Assembly: GCA_963825585.1 (NCBI GenBank)
Contig: CAWGTX010000002.1
Span: 310,001 to 374,000, forward strand
Length of the DNA: 64,000 nt
Source of the DNA: JAOUGY01 sp963825585
GTDB taxonomy: Bacteria > Actinomycetota > Acidimicrobiia > Spongiisociales > ZC4RG35
Direction: 5' to 3'
The position numbers and the translations under genes are program-made. The notes below the pieces were generated by a model, which saw only the letters and a list, made by a program, of their open reading frames with translations, was not told the origin of the DNA and did not search any database. Positions 7,679-15,297 of this stretch are shown here, one piece after another (positions within the stretch are counted from its first letter, which is position 1; the number at the start of each line of letters is the position of its first letter).

Positions 7679-7704
7679 GTCGTCGGATCTGGCCAATTGG
7701 TTCC
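7679..7704 (-). promoter_or_regulatory. Candidate ECF promoter for the anti-sigma gene
   Basis: On the minus strand GGAAC (7704-7700) and CGAC (7682-7679) are separated by 17 bp, close to the ECF pattern GGAAC-N16/17-CGTC. The anti-sigma ATG is about ten bases downstream. This would let the sigma factor drive its own inhibitor. It is a pattern match only. Confidence 0.35.
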
Positions 7705-7724
7705 CCTCGTGGGAGACTGCCGGG

Positions 7725-8252
7725 ATGGATGAGCTCACGGTACTTGCCCTCCGGGCGAAGGGCGGCAGTCGCCCGGCCCTCGAGCGATTCGTTGCCGAGA
7801 CCCGTCCAGACGTGCTCAGACTCGTGCGGTATCTGGGCCGCCCCGCCGAACCCGACGACCTCGTACAGGAGACCTACGAACGCGCTCTCCGGACGCTTCA
7901 CCTCTACCGCGGCGACGGTCCCGCCCGAGCGTGGCTGTTCTCGATCGCCCGCCGCGTCTGCATCGACGCCGGACGCCGCAACGGCCGTCGCAGGCGGCTC
8001 GCCGACCGGCTCACCGCCCAAACATCACCCGACGTCCACCTCGACGGAGCGTGGATCGAAGTCGAGGAGTCGCTGGCGACGCTCGACGACGACCGCCGCG
8101 AGGCGTTCGTGCTCACCCAGTTCCTCGGCCTCTCCTACGAGGAGGCCGCCGAGACGATCGACTGTCCCATCGGGACCGTACGGTCACGGGTCGCCCGGGC
8201 CCGGATGCAACTACTCGACGATCCCACGCTGATCGACCGACGCCGCGCTTGA
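7725..8252 (+). CDS. ECF-family RNA polymerase sigma factor
   Basis: A 175-residue sigma-70 factor with only regions 2 and 4. Region 2 is DDLVQETYERALRTLHLYRG and ARAWLFSIARRVCID; region 4 is REAFVLTQFLGLSYEEAAE and PIGTVRSRVARARMQL. I start at ATG 7725 behind GGGAGA; upstream codons would overlap the divergent anti-sigma gene. It is followed after 62 bp by a PCuAC lipoprotein on the same strand, which is a probable target. Control would be by release from the adjacent zinc-finger anti-sigma factor, perhaps by copper or redox stress; that stimulus is inferred from neighbours. Confidence 0.9.
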   Translation: MDELTVLALRAKGGSRPALERFVAETRPDVLRLVRYLGRPAEPDDLVQETYERALRTLHLYRGDGPARAWLFSIARRVCIDAGRRNGRRRRLADRLTAQTSPDVHLDGAWIEVEESLATLDDDRREAFVLTQFLGLSYEEAAETIDCPIGTVRSRVARARMQLLDDPTLIDRRRA

Positions 8253-8314
8253 GAAACGTCAGGAACCGACTGGCGCTCTCAGGCGACATGCACGGGAACG
8301 ACCGAGAGGGACCC

Positions 8315-8833
8315 ATGAGATCCAGAATGACTGTTGCCGCTGCGGCCGTCCTTGCACTCGCAGCTTGCGGGGGTGGCGACGCCGCCGGGATCGAGATCGA
8401 GGGGGCGTGGGCTCGAACGAGTCCGGCGATGGCCGAGGCCGGCGCCGCCTACATGCAGATCACGTCAGCAGAGGCCGACTCGCTGGTTTCGGCGAGCGTG
8501 GACGCCTCGGTGGCGGGCACCGTCGAGATTCACGAGGTGGTGCCTGCCGACGGCTCCATGAGCGACGACTCCATGACCGATGACTCGATGGGCGATCACT
8601 CGATGAGTGACGACTCGATGGCCGACGGGATGGGAGCCATGATGATGCAGGAGATCGAGGCGCTCGCACTTCCCGCCGGCGAGACCGTCTCGTTGGAGCC
8701 GGGTGGCTACCACGTGATGCTGCTCGACCTGCCCGATCCACTCGAGACGGGCGAGACGTTCGATCTGACCCTGACGTTCGCCAACGGCGGCGAACAGGTC
8801 GTGTCGGTGGAGGTCCGCGAAGACGCCCCCTGA
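8315..8833 (+). CDS. PCuAC-like copper chaperone with Met/Asp-rich insert
   Basis: A 172-residue lipoprotein starting at ATG 8315 behind AGAGGG, with lipobox ALAACGG. The PCuAC core is split: IEIEGAWARTSPAMAEAGAAY and VEIHEVVP, then about 35 residues of repeats with core DDSM, ending GMGAMMMQ, then PGGYHVMLLDL and the closing strands. The insert holds about a dozen Met plus one His and many Asp, a plausible copper-buffering loop between the two canonical ligand sets. It lies downstream of the ECF sigma gene. PCuAC family membership is clear; the insert's role is inference. Confidence 0.87.
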   Translation: MRSRMTVAAAAVLALAACGGGDAAGIEIEGAWARTSPAMAEAGAAYMQITSAEADSLVSASVDASVAGTVEIHEVVPADGSMSDDSMTDDSMGDHSMSDDSMADGMGAMMMQEIEALALPAGETVSLEPGGYHVMLLDLPDPLETGETFDLTLTFANGGEQVVSVEVREDAP

Positions 8834-8845
8834 GGCAGGCCAATC

Positions 8846-8880
8846 GGGTGGGGCCCCACGTCCGGCAGGTGGCCCCACCC
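8846..8880. terminator. Bidirectional hairpin terminator
   Basis: Arms GGGTGGGGCC (8846-8855) and GGCCCCACCC (8871-8880) form a 10-bp stem between two convergent genes (ends 8833 and 8889). There is no strong T-run, as is usual in GC-rich actinobacteria. Confidence 0.65.
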
Positions 8881-8888
8881 GGATGGTT

Positions 8889-9863
8889 CTACCCGGTGGT
8901 CGGGTTGGTGAGACGTCTCCAGACCAGGATCGCGGTGAACCCGACGCCCGCCACCAGCACCAGGCCGGTTGCGAATCGATCGACGACCGGGAGCGCAGTG
9001 GGAACGATCGCCGCCCACATCCAGTCCCATCGCAGGACACCCCAGACCGCCAACACCAGTGCGATGACGACCAGCGACAGCGGGGGCTGGTCGGCGGGGA
9101 ACCGCATGACCGTCGCCAATGGCAGGAGCGCCATCGCAGCCACCAGCCACGGCACCACCGACGGGCCGGTTTCGGTCGGTACCGAGAAGTAGGCGACGAG
9201 GCCCACCACGGCCGCCAGCAGGGCGATGCCGCCGAGCACCAGCCCGACCGACCGGGTGCCCCGGGCCCGGAAGACGAAGACGAGCGCCATGGCGACCAGG
9301 CCGCCGGCGATGGCCGGGGCGGGGGAAGCCGATTGCTCCCACGACGAGATCACGGTCACCGAGACATCCTGACCGTCGACGACGATGGGCACCACCGCTT
9401 CGAGGATCTGCTCGCCACGGGCTCCGCCCGGCGGCGGACTGGCGTTCATCCAATGCGACCGGTGGTCATGCCACGCATACGAACCGTCGGAGGACACCTG
9501 TACCCAGGCGGGTTCGGCGCCGGCGTCGGCGTTGGGCGGCAACTCGACATCCCCGTAACGATCGTCGCTCAGATAGGTGGTCGGCGCGTTCTCGTTCACC
9601 TCGACCACCCCGTCGGGAAGGAACCGCAGATACGGCTCACCCTGGTACCCGACCACGTCGACGGCCGTTCCGGCCGCCACCACCATCCGCAGGAACGCGT
9701 CGCCGCCCACCACCTCCACCTGGATTCCGGGTGCGGCCGGCTCGATCGACACGACCTCCGTGCGGTATTCGGTCGGTCCGGGTGGGTCGGCGAGAGCTCC
9801 TCCCGCCGGGACGAGCACCAGCACGGCGGAGAGGGCGGTCATCGCCGCCGCCCGTCGGGTCAC
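8889..9863 (-). CDS. Membrane protein with periplasmic domain, last gene of copper operon
   Basis: A 324-residue protein. The start is GTG 9863, overlapping the cupredoxin stop (GTGA). A signal or anchor lies at residues 5-35, followed by a periplasmic domain of about 150 residues containing VVGYQGEPYLRFLPDGVVEVNENAP and YAWHDHRSHWMN, a His-rich motif. Five or six membrane helices follow to the C-terminus. Proteins of this type recur in actinobacterial copper/cytochrome oxidase clusters, but I know of no defined function. The HDHRSHWM motif could bind copper. It is coupled to cytochrome c, SCO and cupredoxin genes. Confidence 0.75.
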   Translation of the reverse strand: MTRRAAAMTALSAVLVLVPAGGALADPPGPTEYRTEVVSIEPAAPGIQVEVVGGDAFLRMVVAAGTAVDVVGYQGEPYLRFLPDGVVEVNENAPTTYLSDDRYGDVELPPNADAGAEPAWVQVSSDGSYAWHDHRSHWMNASPPPGGARGEQILEAVVPIVVDGQDVSVTVISSWEQSASPAPAIAGGLVAMALVFVFRARGTRSVGLVLGGIALLAAVVGLVAYFSVPTETGPSVVPWLVAAMALLPLATVMRFPADQPPLSLVVIALVLAVWGVLRWDWMWAAIVPTALPVVDRFATGLVLVAGVGFTAILVWRRLTNPTTG

Positions 9864-10234
9864 GACTCGGCCACTTCGAGGGTGATCTGGCCGCTGGGGT
9901 GAACGGTGCATTCACCGATGAACGTGCCGGGCGACGAGAACCGCTGGCGCAGCGTCTCTCCGGCCCCCACGAAGAAGGGCCCGATCAGGTGGCCGCGATC
10001 GTCCTCGTTGACGATCACGATCACCTCACCCACCGTCACCTCGAGTTCGGCGGGGAGGATCTCGAGCGGGTCACCCCGGTCGATGGCCTCTCCCGATCCG
10101 TCCGGGATGGTGAAGAGGTAGTCGGCCTGTTCATCGCCTCCGTCGTCGGCGAACAGCGAGTCGGACTCCGAAGAGCATCCGACCGCCACCAGCGCCACGA
10201 GGGCCACGAGGACCAGCAGTGCGACCCGTTTCAC
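9860..10234 (-). CDS. Cupredoxin-like lipoprotein
   Basis: A 124-residue protein from GTG 10234, overlapping the SCO stop. The lipobox is VAVGCSS (Cys at about residue 20). The cupredoxin part has LEVTVGEVIVIVNEDDRGHLIG, with the first His ligand, and FIGECTVHPSGQITLEV, with Cys, His and a Gln in place of the usual axial Met. This order matches a type-1 copper site. It would act as a periplasmic electron or copper carrier between the neighbouring SCO and cytochrome c. The axial Gln is as in stellacyanin, but copper binding is inferred. Confidence 0.8.
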   Translation of the reverse strand: MKRVALLVLVALVALVAVGCSSESDSLFADDGGDEQADYLFTIPDGSGEAIDRGDPLEILPAELEVTVGEVIVIVNEDDRGHLIGPFFVGAGETLRQRFSSPGTFIGECTVHPSGQITLEVAES

Positions 10235-10821
10235 AACGACTCCAACAGGAGTTCGAGGTCGCTGGAGAGGTCCTCGATCGAGATCCCGAACGGCCAGGTC
10301 ACCAACAGACGACCCTGGTCGTCGACGGCGTACAGCGAGCCGGTGTGGATCACCTCGATGTCGCCATCCTCGTTCACGGTCACCCCGTAGTCGGCTCCGA
10401 AGGGGGTGACGGCAGCACGAAGGGCGGCGTCGTCGTCGGTGCGGAGTGCGTGGGCTTCGGGCAGGAACGACTGGACGTATCCAGTGATCACTTCGTCGGT
10501 GTCGCGTCCTGGGTCGACGGTTGCCATGGCGAACGAAACGCGTTCGGCGACGTCGCCGATCTGCGACAGTGCCGTCCTGGTGTCGGCGAGCGTCGTGGGG
10601 CACACGTCGGGACACGAGGTGTAGCCGAAGTACACCAGCAGCAGCTCTCCGGGGTCGGCGGTGAAGTCGAACGTCGTCCCGCCCTGGCTCACGTCGGGGA
10701 GACCGACGTCGGCGACCACGGGCGTGGGTTCACGAACGAAGCCGGCCAGTTCGGGATCGGCGCAACCGGCGAGCAGCACCGACGCCACCACCAACCCCGC
10801 CAGTCGGGTCCGGCGGCTCAC
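10231..10821 (-). CDS. SCO1/SenC family copper metallochaperone
   Basis: A 196-residue lipoprotein from GTG 10821, overlapping the cytochrome c stop (GTGA). The lipobox is LLAGC with Cys20. The thioredoxin-like fold carries the copper site Cys70-x3-Cys74 (TSCPDVCP) and His159 (VIHTGSLY). SCO proteins load copper into the CuA site of cytochrome c oxidase subunit II and reduce its cysteines. Flanking cupredoxin, cytochrome c and PCuAC genes fit this role. All key residues are present. Confidence 0.93.
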   Translation of the reverse strand: MSRRTRLAGLVVASVLLAGCADPELAGFVREPTPVVADVGLPDVSQGGTTFDFTADPGELLLVYFGYTSCPDVCPTTLADTRTALSQIGDVAERVSFAMATVDPGRDTDEVITGYVQSFLPEAHALRTDDDAALRAAVTPFGADYGVTVNEDGDIEVIHTGSLYAVDDQGRLLVTWPFGISIEDLSSDLELLLESL

Positions 10822-11189
10822 TTCAGCTCCTCGATGTAGGCAACCACGGCATCCACCTGGGGGTCACTCAGCGTGTTCTCGGGCATCTTGGTGGTGTAGC
10901 CGGCCACCAGATCGGCACCCGGGTCGGTGATCGAGCGCCGGAGATACTCGGAGTCGGCCGCCACGACCGAGCCATCCTCCAGTTCAACTGCGGACCCGGC
11001 CAGCCCGACCCACGCAGGCCCGACGCCGCCCTGGCCGTCGCTGCCGTGGCAGGCGGCGCACCCCTGGTCACGGGCGATCTGGCGACCTTCGGAGGCTGCG
11101 GGCGACAGGTCGACGTCGTCGCCTCCGCCACATGCTGCGAGGACCACGACGCACAACACAAAGGTACCGATCTTGCGGTTCATGCTCAT
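10818..11189 (-). CDS. Class I c-type cytochrome, lipoprotein
   Basis: A 123-residue protein. The N-terminal segment ends VLAACGGG, a lipobox, so it is anchored outside the membrane. The haem motif is CAACHG, followed by GVGPAWVGLAG, and the distal Met ligand is in TKMPENTLSD, as in mono-haem class I cytochromes. Start codons at 11192 and 11189 are equally possible; AGGG spacing favours 11189. It heads the operon cytochrome c, SCO, cupredoxin, membrane protein. It may feed electrons to a terminal oxidase. Confidence 0.87.
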   Translation of the reverse strand: MSMNRKIGTFVLCVVVLAACGGGDDVDLSPAASEGRQIARDQGCAACHGSDGQGGVGPAWVGLAGSAVELEDGSVVAADSEYLRRSITDPGADLVAGYTTKMPENTLSDPQVDAVVAYIEELK

Positions 11190-11379
11190 CATGTCGCCCT
11201 GAGTCTGTATCGGGTTCCCTACCATCGCCAATCGACGAACCAGATCGGCGCTTCCGGTCGATCCAACATCGAGGTCAGCGGATAGGGCGCCGGGCGCGCT
11301 CCAGCTGATCGGGCGAGGAGCGAGGGGCCGCCGAGCAGCCACGAGGCCAGGCCGACAGTCAGAGACGCCGGCCGTCCTA

Positions 11380-11850
11380 TCAGTCGGCCGGCACAACGCA
11401 GAACGGGTGACCGGTGAGCGCCCGCATAACCCACCACGTGTCCACCGGGCCGACGCGAATCGCTCCCAGGCTCTCGGTGAGGTCCAGAGTCCTCGTGGGC
11501 ACCCCAGGTATCGGGTACCACCCCGGCGCCACCGTCACCTCCGCCGTGCTCGCGTCCTGGATACACACGACCTCCTCGGCACCCGTACGTCCATCGACCA
11601 CCGTCTACCGCTCGGCCAGCGCAGCCAGGCCCTCCACTCGGGTCTGATCTTCGGCCTCCCGGCGTTCCGGGTGTGAACCGAGAAGCCCACCGAACACCGT
11701 CATCCCCAACCAATGCCCATCGCGGCGCGTCACGAACCGCACATTTCCTCGTCGCCATCGCGTCGAACCTCGAACACGATTCCAGGCTACGGCGGGCAGC
11801 AGGTCCGATCGCGGATGGCGTCCCAGGACAGCTCGCGCTCGACGTGTCAC
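11380..11850 (-). pseudogene. Unknown protein interrupted by an in-frame TAG
   Basis: One reading frame runs from about 11850 to 11380 (about 156 codons) with a single TAG at about 11603-11605. Before it lies WNRVRGSTRWRRGN and VTRRDGHWLGMTVFGG; after it, TGAEEVVCIQDASTAEV and GWYPIPGVPTRTLDL. The protein-like composition on both sides suggests one gene with a nonsense mutation, or two remnants. I recognise no family. It follows the large sigma-factor gene on the same strand. Sec recoding is not relevant, since that uses UGA. Confidence 0.35.
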
Positions 11851-11899
11851 CGGGCACCGCAGCTCGAGCTCCGATCGTATTGACCCGGTGACCGTGGAC

Positions 11900-13153
11900 C
11901 TACCCCGAAGCAGGGAGCGAATCGAGCCGCCTCGTCAGATGGTCGCGCTCGGCGTCGTTCGAGCACAGTTCCAGCGCATGGCGGTACGAGCTGCGGGCGA
12001 CGTCCATGTCGCCCGCCCGCCGGGCCAGCTCGGCACGCACGGCCTCCAAACGGTGGTTGCCGACGAGTTCACCCTCGAGCCCGGCGATCAGGTCGAGACC
12101 GGCCCGGGGACCCTCGGCTTCTGCGAGCGCCACGGCCCTGTTGAGGCGAACGATCGGCGAGCCGGTGAGCGCCTCCAGCTGTGCATAGAGAGCGGCGATC
12201 GCCCTCCAGTCGGTTTCGGTGCCGGTGCGAGCGCGCCCGTGCTCTGCGGCGATGATGGCTTGGAGCCGCAGTTCCTCGGCGTATCCGGTGCCCGGTTCCA
12301 GGCCCCCGGCGAGCTCCAGCCCCGCCTGAACTTCGCGGTGGTTCCACCGCGTTCGATCCTGGTCTGGCAGGGTCACCAACCGGCCGTCGACCTCACGGGC
12401 GTCTCGCCGCGAGTGCTGGAGGAGCACGAGGGCCAGCAACGCCCGCACCTGCAGCACCCCGGGTACCACCTGATGCAGCACGGCTGCCAGTCGCACCGCC
12501 TCCCCCGCCACGTCAGTCCGGTGCAGGTCGGTTCCTTCCCCCGGCGTGTACCCGGCCGTGAATGCCAGGTAGATGGTTCGACACACCTCGTCGAGTCGGA
12601 CTCCCAGCTCGTCCTCCACCGGCAGCACGAGCGGGATGCCGGCGGCGGCGATCTTCTTCTTGGCCCGGGTGATCCGTGCCGCCATGGTGGCCGGTGAAAC
12701 CAGGAACAGTCGGGCGATCTGCTCGGTCGATGTCCCGAGCACCAGACGAAGCGCCAGGGCCGAACGCGACTCCCGGGGCAGAGCCGGATGACAGCACAAC
12801 AGGATCAGCTGCAACCGTTCGTCCGCCAACTCGTCGAGGCGGTCGGGCGGGGTCCACCCCGGCCCGACCGCCAGCAACGGAGCCTTGCGCCCGGCGATCG
12901 CCTCTGCCCTCAACATCCCCACCACGAATCGCCACGCGGTGGTGAAGATCCATCCCGGCGGGTTGGCAGGGACGCCGTCGATCGGCCACCGGCCCGCTGC
13001 CCGCGTGAACGCCTCGCTCAGAGCGTCCTCGGCCAGGTCGAGGCGACGGGTCCGGGCCACCAGGAGCGAGAGCAGCCGACCCCAGTCGTCGCGGTAGGTG
13101 CGCTCGACCGTCGTCTCAGGACATGTCGATGACGGGTCTGATGTCCATGTCAT
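11900..13153 (-). CDS. ECF42-type sigma factor with C-terminal DUF6596/TPR-like extension
   Basis: A 417-residue protein. Residues 15-180 hold sigma regions 2 and 4 (DLAEDALSEAFTRAAGRWP, STEQIARLFLVSPATMAARI, RAKKKI). The remaining 230 residues are the helical extension of this group, with DEVCRTIYLAFTAGYTPGEG and SPIVRLNRAVALAEAEG. Such factors are paired with a YCII/DGPF-domain protein and lack a classical anti-sigma factor; the extension is thought to control activity. The YCII gene lies directly upstream and overlaps it by 38 bp if ATG 13153 is used. A downstream start is possible. Confidence 0.9.
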   Translation of the reverse strand: MTWTSDPSSTCPETTVERTYRDDWGRLLSLLVARTRRLDLAEDALSEAFTRAAGRWPIDGVPANPPGWIFTTAWRFVVGMLRAEAIAGRKAPLLAVGPGWTPPDRLDELADERLQLILLCCHPALPRESRSALALRLVLGTSTEQIARLFLVSPATMAARITRAKKKIAAAGIPLVLPVEDELGVRLDEVCRTIYLAFTAGYTPGEGTDLHRTDVAGEAVRLAAVLHQVVPGVLQVRALLALVLLQHSRRDAREVDGRLVTLPDQDRTRWNHREVQAGLELAGGLEPGTGYAEELRLQAIIAAEHGRARTGTETDWRAIAALYAQLEALTGSPIVRLNRAVALAEAEGPRAGLDLIAGLEGELVGNHRLEAVRAELARRAGDMDVARSSYRHALELCSNDAERDHLTRRLDSLPASG

Positions 13154-13469
13154 AGGGAGGCAGAATCCGGCACAGGTCGATGAGCGTATCGATATCGGGC
13201 GCCTCGATCACATAGAAGCCACCGATCTGCTCGGCCACTTCGGCGAACGGGCCATCGGTGACGGTCATCTCGCCGCCCCGGGTACGCAGCGTCGTCGCCG
13301 TCGAACCATCCCCCAACGCCTCACCACCCACGATCTCGACACCGGTCCGAGCGGCACAGGCCTCGCCGAACTCGTGGTGCTTGGCCATCCCCGCCTCCTG
13401 CTGCTCCGGGGTCAACTGCTCCCACGGGGCCATCTCGCCCTCACCGGCGAGCAGAACGAAGTACTTCAT
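13116..13469 (-). CDS. YCII-related (DGPF-domain) protein
   Basis: A 117-residue protein beginning MKYFVLLAGEGEMAPWEQL, with GGEMTVTDGPFAEVAEQIGGFYVIEAPD carrying the DGPF motif and the His/Asp positions of the YCII fold. I start at ATG 13469. These proteins are constant partners of ECF42 sigma genes, as here. A ligand or enzymatic role is proposed for the family but not settled. The two genes overlap and form an operon. Confidence 0.9.
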   Translation of the reverse strand: MKYFVLLAGEGEMAPWEQLTPEQQEAGMAKHHEFGEACAARTGVEIVGGEALGDGSTATTLRTRGGEMTVTDGPFAEVAEQIGGFYVIEAPDIDTLIDLCRILPPYDMDIRPVIDMS

Positions 13470-13610
13470 GCGGATTCCTTCCGTCACAGCCGGCGACCAT
13501 CGCCGACATGATCATGACGCGTACCGCGACGCAAAATCGACAGATCGGAACAAAAAGCTTCCAGCTTCCAGCGGCCAGCTGCCAGCCGGACGAGCGACGA
13601 AGCACTCTTG

Positions 13611-13636
13611 TCCCCCTCGAGCTTGCGAGAGGGGGA
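13611..13636. repeat. Intergenic palindrome, type A
   Basis: Arms TCCCCCTC and GAGGGGGA flank GAGCTTGC-like centre bases. It matches the copies at 30987-31022 and 49024-49065, but the outer TTTGT/ACAAA part is decayed on the right. Confidence 0.8.
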
Positions 13637-13812
13637 AGGGTCCGCCGGTCGAGGCGACCGGACGCTTGCGGGGTAGGGGGGGCCCATCCCTCGCGAGCAT
13701 GATGACGCGTTCCTATCTCTCGCGTGGCCTGATGGTGCGTCTCGGAACGCGTGCGGAGGTCATCTCGCGGGCTCTCAACCCCCCTACCCCGCTCGTTCCT
13801 CACGGGGGCCCC

Positions 13813-13876
13813 TTCCCCCACTTCGTGGGGGACAAAGCTGCTGGGCCCTTCCCCCACTGCGCTTCGTGGGGGACAA
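13813..13876. repeat. Two type B intergenic palindromes in tandem
   Basis: Copies at 13813-13837 and 13849-13876 each have a CCCCCAC arm and GTGGGGGACAA arm; the second keeps the centre TGCGCTTC. They match the perfect copy at 43299-43334 in inverse orientation. Confidence 0.8.
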
Positions 13877-13973
13877 GTCCCTGGCTTCCTGCTTGGTGCC
13901 CATTCGCCTATCCGCTCGAGAGGATTCAACGCACCACGCCGGCGTTGACGGCTTCTCCGTAGTCTCAATCGTC

Positions 13974-14531
13974 ATGGGCCTCCTTCTCTATTCCGCTCTC
14001 ATGTCCCTCGATGGGTTCATCGAGGACGACACCGGTCGATTCGACTGGGCTGTGCCGGATCACGAACTGCACGACTTCATCAATCGTCTCGAGTCGGGGA
14101 TCAGCACGCATCTCTACGGCCGCCGCATGTACGAGACGATGGCGGTGTGGGAGACCCTCGGAGACGAACCCGGGTCGGAGGCCGAAGAGGTGGCCTACGC
14201 CGAGCTGTGGCGGAAGCTGGACAAGATCGTGTACTCCACGAGCCTCGACGCCGTGTGGACGCCGAGGACCACCCTCGATCGCAGCTTCGACCCTGGCGCG
14301 GTTGCGCACCTCAAGGAGATGGCGGTCGGCGATATCAGCGTGAGCGGTCCAGGGCTGGCACAGCACGCCTTCCGTGCCGGGCTGGTCGACGAGATTCATC
14401 TGTTCTGGTTTCCGGTGGTTGTCGGCGGGGGCAAGCCGGGGATCCCGGCGGGGTTTCGTCTCGAGGTCGAGCTGATCGACGAGCAGCGGTTCACCTCCGG
14501 CGTTGTGTACACCCGTCACCGCTGCGGGTGA
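13974..14531 (+). CDS. RibD C-terminal/dihydrofolate reductase-family protein
   Basis: A 185-residue protein starting MGLLLYSALMSLDGFIEDDTGRFDWA, the hallmark of this NADPH-binding family. Further motifs are HLYGRRMYETM, VAHLKEMAVGDISVSGPGLAQHA and the C-terminal LVDEIHLFWFPVVVGGGKPG. Family members resemble the reductase domain of RibD but stand-alone copies are rarely characterised; they reduce small molecules, possibly folates or deazaflavins. No riboflavin genes adjoin. I start at ATG 13974; upstream codons lie in palindromic repeat. Confidence 0.85.
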   Translation: MGLLLYSALMSLDGFIEDDTGRFDWAVPDHELHDFINRLESGISTHLYGRRMYETMAVWETLGDEPGSEAEEVAYAELWRKLDKIVYSTSLDAVWTPRTTLDRSFDPGAVAHLKEMAVGDISVSGPGLAQHAFRAGLVDEIHLFWFPVVVGGGKPGIPAGFRLEVELIDEQRFTSGVVYTRHRCG

Positions 14532-14695
14532 CCTTCAGGAGGCCACGCGGATAGCAACGACCCGAGAGGAGGCCGTCTCTCGTGGGCCATCGAGGTGCCG
14601 GGGGCGCCGAGCGAGGAGCCAGAACGCGGAGCGTCATGGCAGCGCCCATCAAGCCTCGCTATCGCGCCGGTGGCTTCCGGCACCTGGCGCCTGGC

Positions 14696-15175
14696 TCAGC
14701 GTCGGTTGGGCAGGAAGTCCTCATGGTCACAGAGGGCTGCAGCCACCTTCGCCAGGGCCGAGGCGAGCGCCTCGGTCTCGGGACCGTCGAGGTGGTCGAA
14801 GAGCACGCGCCGGACGTCCTCGACATGCAGTGGTGCGACGGCCTCCAGCCGCTGGCGACCGGCAGCGGTGAGGGTGGCGTGCTTCCCCCTGCGGTCGTCG
14901 GTGTCACCGGTGATCGAGACGTCGCCGCGGCTGACCAGCGTTCGGAGGCGATGGGTGAGCCGGCTCTGCGACACGTTCGCTCTGTCGGCGAGTTCGGAGA
15001 GCCGCATGGTGTCGTCGGGCGCCGCCGACAGCGCAACCAGGATCGAATAGTGCACCACCAGCAGACCGTGCTGTTTCAGGGTGCGCTCGAGTTCCGGCAG
15101 TCCTCGATTGACGATCACCAGGAATGCACGCCAAGCGCGCTGCTGAGTGTCGTCGAGCCACCGTGCTTCGGTCAC
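14696..15175 (-). CDS. MarR family transcriptional regulator
   Basis: About 159 residues from GTG 15175 (GTG 15190 is also possible). A winged helix-turn-helix is clear: MRLSELADRANVSQSRLTHRLRTLVSRGDVSI followed by DDRRGKHATLTAAGRQRLE. It begins WLDDTQQRAWRAFLVI, typical of the family. It is divergent from the CDGSH-protein gene at 15298, with a 14-bp palindrome between them (15244-15257). A longer reading frame covers the palindrome, so the shorter starts are preferred. It probably represses itself and perhaps the CDGSH gene in response to a phenolic or oxidative signal. Confidence 0.85.
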   Translation of the reverse strand: MTEARWLDDTQQRAWRAFLVIVNRGLPELERTLKQHGLLVVHYSILVALSAAPDDTMRLSELADRANVSQSRLTHRLRTLVSRGDVSITGDTDDRRGKHATLTAAGRQRLEAVAPLHVEDVRRVLFDHLDGPETEALASALAKVAAALCDHEDFLPNRR

Positions 15176-15243
15176 ATCGAAACCGTACACATCAGTCGTT
15201 GACGCGACAACCAGTCTGCGATATGTTACGCGCCCACTACTTA

Positions 15244-15257
15244 CTTGACCTGTCAAG
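15244..15257. promoter_or_regulatory. Palindromic operator between marR and CDGSH genes
   Basis: CTTGAC-ct-GTCAAG is a perfect 6+6 inverted repeat about 70 bp upstream of the MarR start and 40 bp upstream of the CDGSH start. It contains TTGAC, which may be a minus-35 element, so a bound MarR dimer would block transcription. Binding is inferred. Confidence 0.5.
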
Positions 15258-15297
15258 CACCTAGTGGCAGCACCGCACCCAGAGGTAGGAGATCGAT

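Larger units (their letters stand above)
13470..13973. other. Gap of about 500 bp filled with palindromic and purine/pyrimidine repeats
   Basis: No coding signal is convincing on either strand. The stretch holds CAGCTTCCAG/CAGCTGCCAG near-repeats (13560-13587), a type A palindrome (13611-13636) and two type B palindromes (13813-13837, 13849-13876) of the family also found near 31.0, 43.3 and 49.0 kb. A promoter for the gene at 13974 probably lies in the last 80 bp. Confidence 0.6.

Noticed and set aside
13611..13876. CRISPR array suggested by repeated palindromes
   Set aside because: Spacing is irregular, units are of two types, and there are no uniform spacers or cas genes.
13866..13973. 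N-terminal extension of the RibD-like protein
   Set aside because: The extension lies in a palindromic repeat and the family begins at MGLLLYSALMSLDGF.
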